From Pseudoselenomonas ruminantium (GTDB lineage Bacteria; Bacillota; Negativicutes; Selenomonadales; Selenomonadaceae), in the NCBI GenBank assembly GCA_015058575.1, contig SVBZ01000046.1:1-45017 (forward strand): a stretch of DNA of 45,017 nt, given 5' to 3'. Below the pieces are notes generated by a model. That model was not told where the DNA came from, searched no databases, and worked only from the letters and a program-made list of their open reading frames with translations. The translations under genes were made by a program, and so were the position numbers. Shown one piece after another: positions 6,541 through 14,481 of the stretch; position 1 is the stretch's first letter, and each line of letters starts with the position of its first letter.

Positions 6541-8154
6541 ATGGCATCACAGGAATTGAATCAGGCGCTTTGGAACGCCGCTAATGTTATGCGCAGCACC
6601 ATGAGCGCGGACGAATACAAGGATTATTTGCTGGGGTTGATTTTCTATAAGTATCTGTCTGACCGTCAGCTTTATGCGGTGGTGGATTTGCTTGAGGATC
6701 GGAAGCCGGAGAGTTTGGATGAGGCGCAGCAGCTTTATGAGGAAGCGCGGCAGAGTGAGGATTGGGAGGATTTGAAGGCGGAGCTGGAGGAAAATTACAG
6801 CTTTGCGATTGAGCCGCAGTATACTTTTACGGCTTTATATAATGAAATTAACAACAAGACCTTTACTACCGACCATTTGCGTCAGGCTATGCGCGATATT
6901 GAGCAGGGTGGTGAGGCTATCCGCGGGCAGAAGCTTTATGAGGATTTGTTCGAGGATTTTGATATTGATTCCAAGAGCCTGGGGACGACGCCAGCAAAGC
7001 GTAATGCGATGCTTTCGGATGTGATGAAGGAGCTGGCGCATATCGATTTTACGCAGTATGGCGCGGATGCGCTTGGCGATGCGTATGAGTTTTTGATTGG
7101 CCAGTTTGCCGCTGGCTCGGGCAAGAAGGCGGGGGAGTTCTACACGCCACAGGCGGTTTCGGAGCTTATCACGCGCATTGTGACCAAAGACAAGGAGGGG
7201 GAACCTGCTTTTTCTATTTATGATCCGTGCATGGGGTCTGGTTCTTTGCTGCTGCATGCCCGCAGCTATATCCATGAGGATTGCCGCAATGGCATCCAGT
7301 TCTATGGGCAGGAAATCTCCCATACGACCTACAACTTGGCCCGCATGAATATGATTCTGCATAATGTGCCGTTCCAGTATCAGCATTTCCGTAATGGCGA
7401 TACCCTGGGGGCTGACTGGCCGACGGAGGAGCCGACGAATTATGATGGTGTGTGTATGAATCCGCCGTATAGCCAGCATTGGAGTGCGGCGGCAGGTTTC
7501 TTGACAGACCCGCGGTTCCAGCGGTATGAAAAGCTCGCGCCGAAGTCCAAGGCAGATTATGCATTCCTATTGCATGGCTTCTATCATCTGAAAGAAAATG
7601 GTACGATGGGCATTGTCCTGCCGCATGGTGTGCTCTTCCGTGGTGCGGCTGAGGGAACTATTCGCAAGCATTTGCTCGAGGATGGCAATATCTATGCGGT
7701 TATTGGCCTGCCTGCGGGGATTTTCTTCAATACGGGCATACCGACCTGCATCATTGTGCTCAAAAAGAATCATCAGAGCCGTGATGTGCTCTTTATTGAC
7801 GCATCAAAGGAGTTCCGTAAGGAAAAAGCGCGCAACTTTATGGAGCCGGAGCATATCGATAAGATTATGGCGGCCTACAACGAGCGGCAGGATGTGGACA
7901 AGTTCGCATATTTGGCTACCTTTGAAGAAATCAAAAAGAATGACTATAATCTCAATATCCCGCGCTATGTTGACACCAGCGAGCCAGAGCCGGAAGTTGA
8001 CCTTAAAGCTGTATGTGCAGAGATGCAGTCGATTGACGCTGACATTCAGCAGACGGCCAAGGAACTTTTTGACATGTCAACAAATTTGACTTGTCAAGAT
8101 AGAGAGACGGAAGAATCTTTGGCAGAGCTTCTCAAGGTATTGCAGGAGGGCTGA
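6541..8154 (+). CDS. hsdM: Type I restriction-modification DNA methyltransferase subunit
   Basis: 537 residues. An N-terminal HsdM helical domain (LNQALWNAANVMRSTMSADE, KYLSDRQLY) precedes an N6-adenine methyltransferase domain with motif I DPCMGSGSLLLH (about residue 228) and motif IV NPPY (about 306). Forms M2S with HsdS and methylates adenine in a bipartite site. The ATG at 6541 is chosen because the promoter's start site lies downstream of the ATG at 6493; spacing to AAGGG is about 11 nt. The C-terminal tail holds a pair of TTGACNNGTCAA palindromes, giving the sequence FDMSTNLTCQD. The tail (to LLKVLQEG) is otherwise ordinary. Confidence 0.96.
   Translation: MASQELNQALWNAANVMRSTMSADEYKDYLLGLIFYKYLSDRQLYAVVDLLEDRKPESLDEAQQLYEEARQSEDWEDLKAELEENYSFAIEPQYTFTALYNEINNKTFTTDHLRQAMRDIEQGGEAIRGQKLYEDLFEDFDIDSKSLGTTPAKRNAMLSDVMKELAHIDFTQYGADALGDAYEFLIGQFAAGSGKKAGEFYTPQAVSELITRIVTKDKEGEPAFSIYDPCMGSGSLLLHARSYIHEDCRNGIQFYGQEISHTTYNLARMNMILHNVPFQYQHFRNGDTLGADWPTEEPTNYDGVCMNPPYSQHWSAAAGFLTDPRFQRYEKLAPKSKADYAFLLHGFYHLKENGTMGIVLPHGVLFRGAAEGTIRKHLLEDGNIYAVIGLPAGIFFNTGIPTCIIVLKKNHQSRDVLFIDASKEFRKEKARNFMEPEHIDKIMAAYNERQDVDKFAYLATFEEIKKNDYNLNIPRYVDTSEPEPEVDLKAVCAEMQSIDADIQQTAKELFDMSTNLTCQDRETEESLAELLKVLQEG
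8069..8097. repeat. Two TTGACNNGTCAA palindromes inside the hsdM 3' end
   Basis: TTGACATGTCAA (8069-8080) and TTGACTTGTCAA (8086-8097), period 17 nt. Because 17 is not a multiple of 3 the two copies are read in different frames, as FDMS and LTCQ. Confidence 0.9.
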
Positions 8155-8157
8155 AAT

Positions 8158-8530
8158 TTAGTGGCGTTTCGGGGCCTTGTGGCGATGTGTAACTTGCTGT
8201 TGAGTGCGTCCAATGTGCTGAAAAATCGCTATTTGCATGTGGATTGGAAAGAAGAAACAGCACATTGAACAGCACATTGGGGCGAAAAACAGCCTATCCG
8301 CCAGATTAGAGACAGCCAAAGTCAATATAAAGACCCAAAATAATATAATCACCTTGTATATGGCTTTTGGCAATGAAAAGATATTTGGACGTGGTGATGT
8401 GGTGAGTGTATTACCAATCACGGCTCGTCCTGCAACAGACTTGATAAAGAAAATGCAGGCTTTAGGGTTGCTGGAAAGTGTACACGGCTTAGGAAAAGGA
8501 AAATATCGCTTTGTGGTCAAGGAGAGCTGA
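8158..8530 (+). pseudogene. Decayed winged-helix C-terminal fragment
   Basis: The open part (8237-8530, 97 codons) ends with ITLYMAFGNEKIFGRGDVVS, PATDLIKKMQALGLLESV and GKGKYRFV. This is the C-terminal winged-helix pattern seen in AlbA_2/Fic-type ATP-binding regulators. The start lacks any Shine-Dalgarno. Just upstream another frame reads NRYLHVDWKEETAH and stops exactly where the 97-codon frame reads HIEQHIG, so a single-base frameshift in an older gene is likely. It interrupts the hsdM-hsdS spacing; a short functional protein cannot be excluded. Confidence 0.5.
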
Positions 8531-8568
8531 CCGGTGGATTTTAAGTCAGCGCGATTGACATTTGACTT

Positions 8569-8580
8569 TTGACAAGTCAA
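8569..8580. repeat. TTGACNNGTCAA palindrome upstream of hsdS
   Basis: TTGACAAGTCAA. A preceding TTGACTT (8562-8568) can pair with its AAGTCAA (8574-8580), so the copy can also form a small hairpin. Confidence 0.85.
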
Positions 8581-8640
8581 GTCGAAGAATAATGATAGCA
8601 GATATAGATATTTTCAAAATTAGAATGATGAGGGATATGT

Positions 8641-9858
8641 ATGCCTAAATTGCGATTTAAGGGATTTACGGATGATTGGGAACAACGGAAGTTAGGAGAT
8701 ATGGTCAGTTTCTCCAAGGGGACAGGCTATTCCAAGGCTGACTTGCAAAATGAAGGAACACCAATAATTCTATATGGTAGGCTATATACGAAATATGAAA
8801 CCGTCATATCCAATGTTGATACTTTTGCGGAAGAAAAGCCTAACTCTGTATTCAGCAAAGGTAGAGAAGTGATTGTGCCAGCATCTGGTGAAACGGCTGA
8901 AGATATTTCAGTGGCTTCGGTAGTTGAAAAAGAAGGAATATTGCTTGGGGGTGATTTGAATATCATAACACCGCCAGCAGACTTAGATTCGGCCTTTCTG
9001 GCATTAAGTATATCGAATGGGAAACTCCATAGTGATATGGCAAAGATGGCACAAGGAAAATCTGTGGTGCATTTGCATAACTCAGACTTGGCAAAAATCG
9101 ATTTGCCTTATCCAAGTTATGATGAACAATGCAAAATTAGCAGTCACTTTGCAAACCTCGACAATCTTATTACTCTTCATCAGCGTAAGTGCGAAGCATT
9201 AAAAGAAGTCAAAAAATATATGTTGCAAAAAATGTTTCCCAAGAAAGGCGAAAAAGTCCCGGAAATCAGATTTGCGGGGTTCACTGGCGATTGGGAACAG
9301 CGGAAGCTAAATAATATCACTGATGTTCGTGATGGCACACATGATTCTCCGAGTTATGTCGATTCGGGTCATCCGTTTGTAACATCAAAGAATGTAAAGA
9401 ACGGATACATCAATTATGACAATGTACAATATATTTCTGATTATGATTTTGAACAAATAAACAAACGCTCACAAGTAGATGTGAATGACATTCTTATGGG
9501 CATGATTGGAACAATAGGTAACTTAGCTTTAATAAGGGAAAAACCTGATTTCGCTATTAAGAATGTTGCGCTTATAAAGCATGCTGGAGAAACAAATCCA
9601 TTTTACTTATATTCATATCTCCAAGCAGATTCAGTTACGAAGCAATTGAGCAATGTACTTGCGGGTGGTACACAAAATTTTATTTCTTTGAAAAATATAC
9701 GAGAACTGGACATAGCTATTCCGAGTAAACATGAACAGGCTAAAATCGGTGAGCATTTCCGCAAACTCGATGAACTTATCACCCTTCATCAGCGTAAGCA
9801 TGATACCCTTAAAGAAATCAAGAAATATATGTTGCAAAATATGTTTCCAAAGAAATAA
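8641..9858 (+). CDS. hsdS: Type I restriction-modification specificity subunit
   Basis: 405 residues with the classic two-fold layout. Target recognition domain 1 begins after LRFKGFTDDWEQRKL and domain 2 after IRFAGFTGDWEQRKL (about residue 210). Each is followed by a conserved helical spacer: LDNLITLHQRKCEALKEVKK (about 170-200) and LDELITLHQRKHDTLKEIKK (about 370-400), both ending YMLQ-MFPKK. The two domains read the two halves of the bipartite target; the site itself cannot be inferred. ATG has GAGGG 7 nt upstream. Both domains have AT-rich codons unlike hsdM/hsdR, as is common for exchanged recognition domains. Confidence 0.96.
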   Translation: MPKLRFKGFTDDWEQRKLGDMVSFSKGTGYSKADLQNEGTPIILYGRLYTKYETVISNVDTFAEEKPNSVFSKGREVIVPASGETAEDISVASVVEKEGILLGGDLNIITPPADLDSAFLALSISNGKLHSDMAKMAQGKSVVHLHNSDLAKIDLPYPSYDEQCKISSHFANLDNLITLHQRKCEALKEVKKYMLQKMFPKKGEKVPEIRFAGFTGDWEQRKLNNITDVRDGTHDSPSYVDSGHPFVTSKNVKNGYINYDNVQYISDYDFEQINKRSQVDVNDILMGMIGTIGNLALIREKPDFAIKNVALIKHAGETNPFYLYSYLQADSVTKQLSNVLAGGTQNFISLKNIRELDIAIPSKHEQAKIGEHFRKLDELITLHQRKHDTLKEIKKYMLQNMFPKK

Positions 9859-9879
9859 AGGCATTGGGGGTGAATCGGT

Positions 9880-10893
9880 ATGAATGAAATCGAGAAGGTA
9901 TCGCAGGATATTTACGGCGAAATCAGACGAAGCATAATTCATGTGCAGCATAAGGTACAGCAGACAGTAAATGCTGGTATGGTGCAGATATATTGGGAAG
10001 TTGGTCAGCAGTTGGATAAGGCCTGTGATGGTAAGCAGGACGAATACGGCAAAGGGCTTTTGCATCAGGTTTCCGCTAAATTGACAGCTGAATTTGGAAA
10101 AGGATATTCCTATGCAAATTTGAAGAATATGCGGCAGTTTTATCGGTGCTTTCCAAATCGCTACGCACTGCGTAGCGATTTGAGCTGGACGCATTATCGT
10201 ATGCTAATGCGGGTAGCGGATTCCAAGGCTAGGGAGTTTTATGCCGAGGAGTGTGCTGCGGCGGGGTGGAGCAGTCGGGAACTGGAACGGCAGATTACGA
10301 CCTTTGCTTATCAGCGCACTGTTTCTCAGCAAAAGACAACCGAAAGACTACCACAGACAGCGACGGATAAGGGAATGGCACCTTATCGCGATTTTATCCG
10401 TGACCCTTATGTGTTGGAGTTCCTGGAATTAAAGCCTTCGCCGGAGTTTTACGAGCGGGATATTGAGCAGGGCATTATTGACCATTTGCAACAGTTCCTG
10501 CTGGAGCTGGGGCGCGGCTTTTCCTTTGTGGCCAGACAGAAACATATTGACATTGACGGCGACCATTTTTATATTGACCTGGTGTTTTACAACTATATCC
10601 TCAAATGCTTTGTCCTTATCGACTTGAAGCTGGGCAAGGTCAAACATCAGGACATTGGGCAGATGCAGATGTATGTGAATTACTATAAGGCCAATATGCG
10701 CAATGAAGGGGACAATGACCCCATTGGTATCGTCCTTTGTGCGGAGAAGAATGAAGCCGTGGTGAAGTATACGATGGGGAGCGATAACAGCACCCATATT
10801 TATGCGTCCAAGTATATGCCTTATATGCCGACTGAGGAAGAATTGAAAAAGGAGTTGCATTTGCAGGAGCTTCCGCTAGTGGAAGAAGACTGA
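9880..10893 (+). CDS. YhcG-type PDDEXK nuclease-domain protein (DUF1016)
   Basis: 337 residues. The N-terminal DUF1016 helical domain (IYWEVGQQLDKA, YGKGLLHQVSAKLTAEFGKG, LSWTHYRMLMRV) is followed by a PDDEXK-like nuclease core near residues 210-270: HIDIDGDHFYIDLVFYN, then CFVLIDLKLGKV, giving the D...D-x-K pattern. Such genes are often found in type I R-M loci; their role there is not established. GGGGGTG lies about 8 nt before the ATG, and the gene follows hsdS by 21 nt, so it is probably co-transcribed. A 27-nt near-perfect palindrome lies inside it at 10155-10181. Confidence 0.85.
   Translation: MNEIEKVSQDIYGEIRRSIIHVQHKVQQTVNAGMVQIYWEVGQQLDKACDGKQDEYGKGLLHQVSAKLTAEFGKGYSYANLKNMRQFYRCFPNRYALRSDLSWTHYRMLMRVADSKAREFYAEECAAAGWSSRELERQITTFAYQRTVSQQKTTERLPQTATDKGMAPYRDFIRDPYVLEFLELKPSPEFYERDIEQGIIDHLQQFLLELGRGFSFVARQKHIDIDGDHFYIDLVFYNYILKCFVLIDLKLGKVKHQDIGQMQMYVNYYKANMRNEGDNDPIGIVLCAEKNEAVVKYTMGSDNSTHIYASKYMPYMPTEEELKKELHLQELPLVEED
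10155..10181. repeat. 27-nt near-perfect palindrome inside the yhcG-type gene
   Basis: AAATCGCTACGCA (10155-10167), one central base, TGCGTAGCGATTT (10169-10181). It encodes NRYALRSDL, near a conserved part of the DUF1016 domain. Confidence 0.7.
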
Positions 10894-10928
10894 GTTTTCG
10901 GTAGTAAGGTGCTTTTTGAAAAAGAAAA

Positions 10929-10972
10929 GGGAGTTCTGATGTCGTGGTTATCGTGACATCGGAACTCCCTTT
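10929..10972. terminator. Strong, possibly bidirectional terminator
   Basis: GGGAGTTCTGATGTC (10929-10943) pairs with GACATCGGAACTCCC (10955-10969), flanked by AAAA on the left and TTTAT on the right. It ends the hsdM-hsdS-yhcG transcript. Confidence 0.75.
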
Positions 10973-10982
10973 ATGTTATAAT
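10953..10982 (+). promoter_or_regulatory. Promoter of the putative type I toxin mRNA
   Basis: GTGACA (10953-10958), 18-nt spacer, TATAAT (10977-10982) with an upstream TG (extended -10). Start near 10989. The -35 overlaps the right arm of the preceding terminator. Confidence 0.6.
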
Positions 10983-11014
10983 ATCCGTGGTGCTATCACA
11001 CAGGAAGCGGTTAG

Positions 11015-11083
11015 CCCTCTGCGGAGGGACTGTGACCCTCCGATTACATAGAAATCCCTTTCGGGAGATATGTATGGGGAGGG
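11015..11083 (+). promoter_or_regulatory. Alternating-arm leader that can sequester the toxin Shine-Dalgarno
   Basis: Four mutually complementary arms in order: CCCTC (11015-11019), GAGGG (11024-11028), CCCTCC (11036-11041) and GGGGAGGG (11076-11083), the last being the toxin Shine-Dalgarno. Arm 3 with arm 4 closes a long hairpin helped by TACATA/TATGTA (11045-11050 with 11069-11074) and CCC/GGG (11056-11058 with 11063-11065). Arm 2 with arm 3 would instead free the Shine-Dalgarno. Confidence 0.6.
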
Positions 11084-11090
11084 ATGTCTG

Positions 11091-11186
11091 ATGACAATAG
11101 AGTCTTTGTTGGCCGTAATCGGCTTTGCAATAGCCATCTTTAGTTTAGGCTATATGATCGGAAAAGACTGGAATACAAGAAAATGA
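11091..11186 (+). CDS. Small hydrophobic peptide, putative type I toxin
   Basis: A 31-codon reading frame beginning MTIESLLAVIGFAIAIFSLG and ending YMIGKDWNTRK: one membrane helix with a short charged tail, as in TxpA/BsrG/holin-like type I toxins. The ATG has a very strong GGGGAGGG 7 nt upstream. The stop codon lies inside the left arm of the terminator. The mRNA would be ~235 nt, mostly untranslated. Evidence for a toxin is the peptide type, the structured leader that can hide the Shine-Dalgarno, and the antisense promoter at the 3' side. It is too short for standard gene calling. It lies between the nuclease gene and hsdR. A membrane peptide with another role is possible. Confidence 0.65.
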   Translation: MTIESLLAVIGFAIAIFSLGYMIGKDWNTRK

Positions 11187-11273
11187 CCGCCCCTAGCCTG
11201 CAAAACTAGACGGTCATTTTTCTTGTGACTATCAAAACGGGCTAATACCCTTGTGTGAAGCACCCTTTTCTAT
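11178..11273 (-). ncRNA. Putative antisense antitoxin RNA
   Basis: Predicted from the minus-strand promoter at 11308-11280 (start near 11273) running leftward into the shared hairpin at 11183-11217. On the minus strand that hairpin is followed by ATTTTCTTG and may terminate the RNA at about 95 nt. It would pair with the 3' end of the toxin mRNA, the arrangement known for TxpA/RatA and BsrG/SR4. Confidence 0.45.
11183..11221. terminator. Shared terminator of toxin mRNA and antisense RNA
   Basis: ATGACCG (11183-11189) pairs with CGGTCAT (11211-11217), with an inner CTAG/CTAG pair (11193-11196, 11206-11209). T-runs follow on the plus strand (ATTTTTC) and on the minus strand (ATTTTC). Confidence 0.7.
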
Positions 11274-11278
11274 ATACA
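11251..11278 (+). promoter_or_regulatory. Probable hsdR promoter
   Basis: TTGTGT (11251-11256), 16-nt spacer, TATACA (11273-11278). Start near 11285, about 50 nt before the hsdR start. It faces the antisense promoter. Confidence 0.45.
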
Positions 11279-11279
11279 A

Positions 11280-11308
11280 ATTATAGCAATAAAATAAATC
11301 CTCGTCAA
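11280..11308 (-). promoter_or_regulatory. Antisense promoter opposite the toxin gene
   Basis: On the minus strand TTGACG (11308-11303), exactly 17 nt, then a perfect TATAAT (11285-11280). It reads left, towards the 3' end of the toxin transcript. Confidence 0.65.
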
Positions 11309-11337
11309 TGACGAGATGATAATCGAGGTGCATGAAC

Positions 11338-14300
11338 ATGGCGCAGAGCGAGGCTGTGATGGAAAGGGATTTGATACGGCAGTTGACGCAGGATGTGTCG
11401 CAGTGGACGTATCGCAAGGATATTCGGGATGAAGCGTCGCTTTGGGCGAATTTCCGCGATAAGCTCAATCAGAACAATCAAGCCGCCCTTGATGGGGAGC
11501 CTATAACCGATGCGGAATTCCATCAGATTCGGGAGTATATGCTCGATGTGGCCAAGAGCCCTTATAAGGCGGCACTGTGGCTGGCGGGGGAGAATGGCGA
11601 GGCGGTTATCCCGCTTACGCGTGAGGATGCCAGCAAGGGGACGATTCATCTTATGGCAGTCAGCAACCGTGAGATTGCGGGCGGCCGTTCGTCCTATGAG
11701 GTCATCAACCAGTTCGTTTCCGATAAGCAGGATGCGGATGACCGTGAGCGCCGTTTTGATGTGACGTTGCTCATTAATGGTCTGCCGATGATTCATATTG
11801 AGCTCAAGAATCAGGAGCATCCGTTTATGGATGCGTTCCGTCAAATCAAGAAGTACAGTCTCGAGGGCAAGTTCCGTGGGCTCTTTGGTATGGTGCAGAT
11901 GTTTGTGGTGTCCAATGGCAGTAATACGCGCTATATAGCGGCCGATACGGGCTCGAATCTCAATGAGAAGTTCCTGACGGCTTGGGTCAATCAGCAGAAT
12001 GAGCCGGTGGAGAATTATCTGGAGTTTGCGCGGGAAGTCCTGCGGATTCCTGCGGCGCATGAGATGATTGGTCATTACAGTGTCATTGATGCCGAGCGCC
12101 ATAAGCTAATCCTGCTGCGGCCCTATCAGGTCCATGCCATTGAGGCGGTCAAGCGGGCGTCGGCTAGACAGGAGTCGGGCTTTGTCTGGCATACGACCGG
12201 TTCGGGCAAGACGCTGACTTCCTATACCGTAGCCAAGAATCTCTCGCTTATCCCGGGCATCGACAAGACGATTTTCCTCATTGACCGCAAAGACCTTGAC
12301 CAGCAGACGTCGCTCGCGTTCAAGGCCTATGCCGAAAATGACAGCATTGATGTAGACGATACCGATAACGTGCACGAGCTTTTGCAGAAGCTCAAGAACA
12401 AAGACCGGCTGGTAATTGTCACTACTATCCAGAAGCTGCAGATCATCATGAAGCGGTACAATGGGGAAGCCAAGAAGGATTCACCGACAGCGAAGCGCTT
12501 CCATGGATTGTGCATCGCCTTTGTCGTCGACGAATGCCATCGCACGGTCACGCCGGAGACCCAGCGGGAGCTGCAGAAGTTCTTTTGCCATTCGCTTTGG
12601 TATGGCTTTACGGGAACGCCAATTTTCGACGAGAACAAGCGCCAGCGCAAGGGCGATTTGGCGCGCACCACAGAGGCCCTCTATGGGCCCTGCCTGCATA
12701 ACTATACCATTAAGGAAGCCTTGCAGAACAAGGCGGTGCTGGGCTTTCAAATCGACTATAAGGACTCCTTGTCAGAGGATACCATCCTGACAATCGGTGA
12801 GCAGTTGGGGGCGGGCAGCTACACGGCGCTGGCAGGGCAGGATGCCGTGGTGCGTGAGCGCAGTGTCTTGCAGGCTTTCTATAAAAAGGAAGGGGAAGAC
12901 GCATACGATAACGATGCGCATCGCCGTGGTGTGGTCGAATACATCCTCAACAAGACGGCGGGCAAATTCCGCTTGCAGGCACTGCAGGGCGAAGCCTATG
13001 AAGCCATCCTCACCGTGCCATCCATCGCGATTGCGCAGAAGTATTATACTTTGTTCCAGCAGTATATTGCGGAGGGGAAGATTGCGGCCTCGGTGCGCGA
13101 GAAATGCGTCGATTTCCCGAAGATTGCCATTACCTACACCGTCACGGAGAATGAGGAAGATTCTATCGCTAATCAGCAGGCGATGAAGGCATCCCTTAAC
13201 GATTATAATGCAATGTTTGGGACGAAGTTCGGGCTGGACAGCCTGGCGGCCTATAATACGAATCTCAATGATCGTCTGGCGCGTAAGAAAGGCCGTTATA
13301 AACAGCGAAAGGAGCAGCTTGACCTCGTCATCGTGGTGGACCGCCTGCTCACTGGTTTTGATGCGCCGCCCTGTGCCATCTTGTTTGTCGACCGTCCGCC
13401 CATGGCGCCGCAGAATATCATTCAGGCCTTCAGCCGTACCAATCGTATCTATGATAAGAGCAAGCGCTATGGTATGATTGTCATCTTCCAGCGCTCGGCG
13501 GAGTACAAGGAGGCGGTGGATGGCGCGCTGTTGCTTTACAGCCATGGCGGCACCAATGAGGTCAGTGCGCCGGCTTTCACGGAGCTGGAAAAAGAGTTCC
13601 GCGAGGCGCTTGCTGAACTCAAAAGCCTGGCGCCATCGCCCGAGGCGGTCGACGCGCTGATCGATCGCAGTGCGATGCAGAAATTTGCCAAGGCCTTCCA
13701 GAAGGTCGACCGCTTGAGCGGGGAGCTGCAGGTCTATCAGGAGTGGGAAGATCATGACCTTTCGGAGTATGGCGTCCATAAAGAAATGCTTAACGATTAT
13801 AGCGGTAAATATCGCAATGTTATCGAAGAACTGCGCAAGTCAAAAGAGGATGAAGACGAGCCGATTGCCATCGATATCGGTTATGAGCTCGAGAACATCA
13901 CCAGCGTGACCATCGACTATCGCTATATCCTTTCACTGATTCAGAGCTACATGCCCGAGGAGGATGTCCTCATCGCTGCGCCTATCGAGGATGAAGCCAT
14001 TGACAACCATATTACGAAACTTCGTGAGACGAATCCGGCGCTGGCCGATGTCATTGGCGGATTCTGGGAGGATATGAAGCAAGACCCGATAAAGTACAAG
14101 GGGCTTGATGCGCGGACGGTGATCGAGACGCGCATTGAGGAAATCGTCGCCAACCAAATCAACGATTTCACGGAAGAATGGTGTGCCCGGAAAAAAGACG
14201 TACTGGCTATCTTGGATACGTTCAGGAAAGGCGACAAGGTTTCGCTCGTCACCGACTATGATGCCTATAAGCAAAAGCATGGGGGCGTCAGCAAACTAAA

Positions 14301-14370
14301 ATACAACCGCAAGGCCAAAGAGGCTGTGATCGAGCTCATAGAGAAAATCCGGCCATTGCGGGAAAAGTGA
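11338..14370 (+). CDS. hsdR: Type I restriction endonuclease subunit R
   Basis: 1010 residues, normal length. The N-terminal nuclease domain has the E-x-K motif in MIHIELKNQ (about residue 155). The SF2 translocase has Walker A TTGSGKTLTSY (about 286), motif II DECHR (about 396) and motif III GFTGTPIF (about 424), with DRLLTGFDAP and QAFSRTNRIYDK from the second RecA lobe, then a C-terminal helical region that docks on M/S. It cuts unmethylated DNA after ATP-driven translocation. The ATG at 11338 is 7 nt after GAGGTG; the one at 11332 is too close. It has its own promoter, separated from hsdMS by the toxin module. Confidence 0.96.
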   Translation: MAQSEAVMERDLIRQLTQDVSQWTYRKDIRDEASLWANFRDKLNQNNQAALDGEPITDAEFHQIREYMLDVAKSPYKAALWLAGENGEAVIPLTREDASKGTIHLMAVSNREIAGGRSSYEVINQFVSDKQDADDRERRFDVTLLINGLPMIHIELKNQEHPFMDAFRQIKKYSLEGKFRGLFGMVQMFVVSNGSNTRYIAADTGSNLNEKFLTAWVNQQNEPVENYLEFAREVLRIPAAHEMIGHYSVIDAERHKLILLRPYQVHAIEAVKRASARQESGFVWHTTGSGKTLTSYTVAKNLSLIPGIDKTIFLIDRKDLDQQTSLAFKAYAENDSIDVDDTDNVHELLQKLKNKDRLVIVTTIQKLQIIMKRYNGEAKKDSPTAKRFHGLCIAFVVDECHRTVTPETQRELQKFFCHSLWYGFTGTPIFDENKRQRKGDLARTTEALYGPCLHNYTIKEALQNKAVLGFQIDYKDSLSEDTILTIGEQLGAGSYTALAGQDAVVRERSVLQAFYKKEGEDAYDNDAHRRGVVEYILNKTAGKFRLQALQGEAYEAILTVPSIAIAQKYYTLFQQYIAEGKIAASVREKCVDFPKIAITYTVTENEEDSIANQQAMKASLNDYNAMFGTKFGLDSLAAYNTNLNDRLARKKGRYKQRKEQLDLVIVVDRLLTGFDAPPCAILFVDRPPMAPQNIIQAFSRTNRIYDKSKRYGMIVIFQRSAEYKEAVDGALLLYSHGGTNEVSAPAFTELEKEFREALAELKSLAPSPEAVDALIDRSAMQKFAKAFQKVDRLSGELQVYQEWEDHDLSEYGVHKEMLNDYSGKYRNVIEELRKSKEDEDEPIAIDIGYELENITSVTIDYRYILSLIQSYMPEEDVLIAAPIEDEAIDNHITKLRETNPALADVIGGFWEDMKQDPIKYKGLDARTVIETRIEEIVANQINDFTEEWCARKKDVLAILDTFRKGDKVSLVTDYDAYKQKHGGVSKLKYNRKAKEAVIELIEKIRPLREK

Positions 14371-14379
14371 ATGCAAAAT

Positions 14380-14415
14380 GAGGATAATCGCTGATGCGAT
14401 TATCCTCATTTTTTT
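14380..14415 (+). terminator. hsdR terminator
   Basis: GAGGATAATCGC (14380-14391) pairs perfectly with GCGATTATCCTC (14396-14407), then ATTTTTTT. Confidence 0.9.
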
Positions 14416-14481
14416 ATTTGCAGTTTTTTTCGCGTTGCACTTGGAGTTCTCATCCGCCGCTAAACGCTTGCGGTCAAAGAT

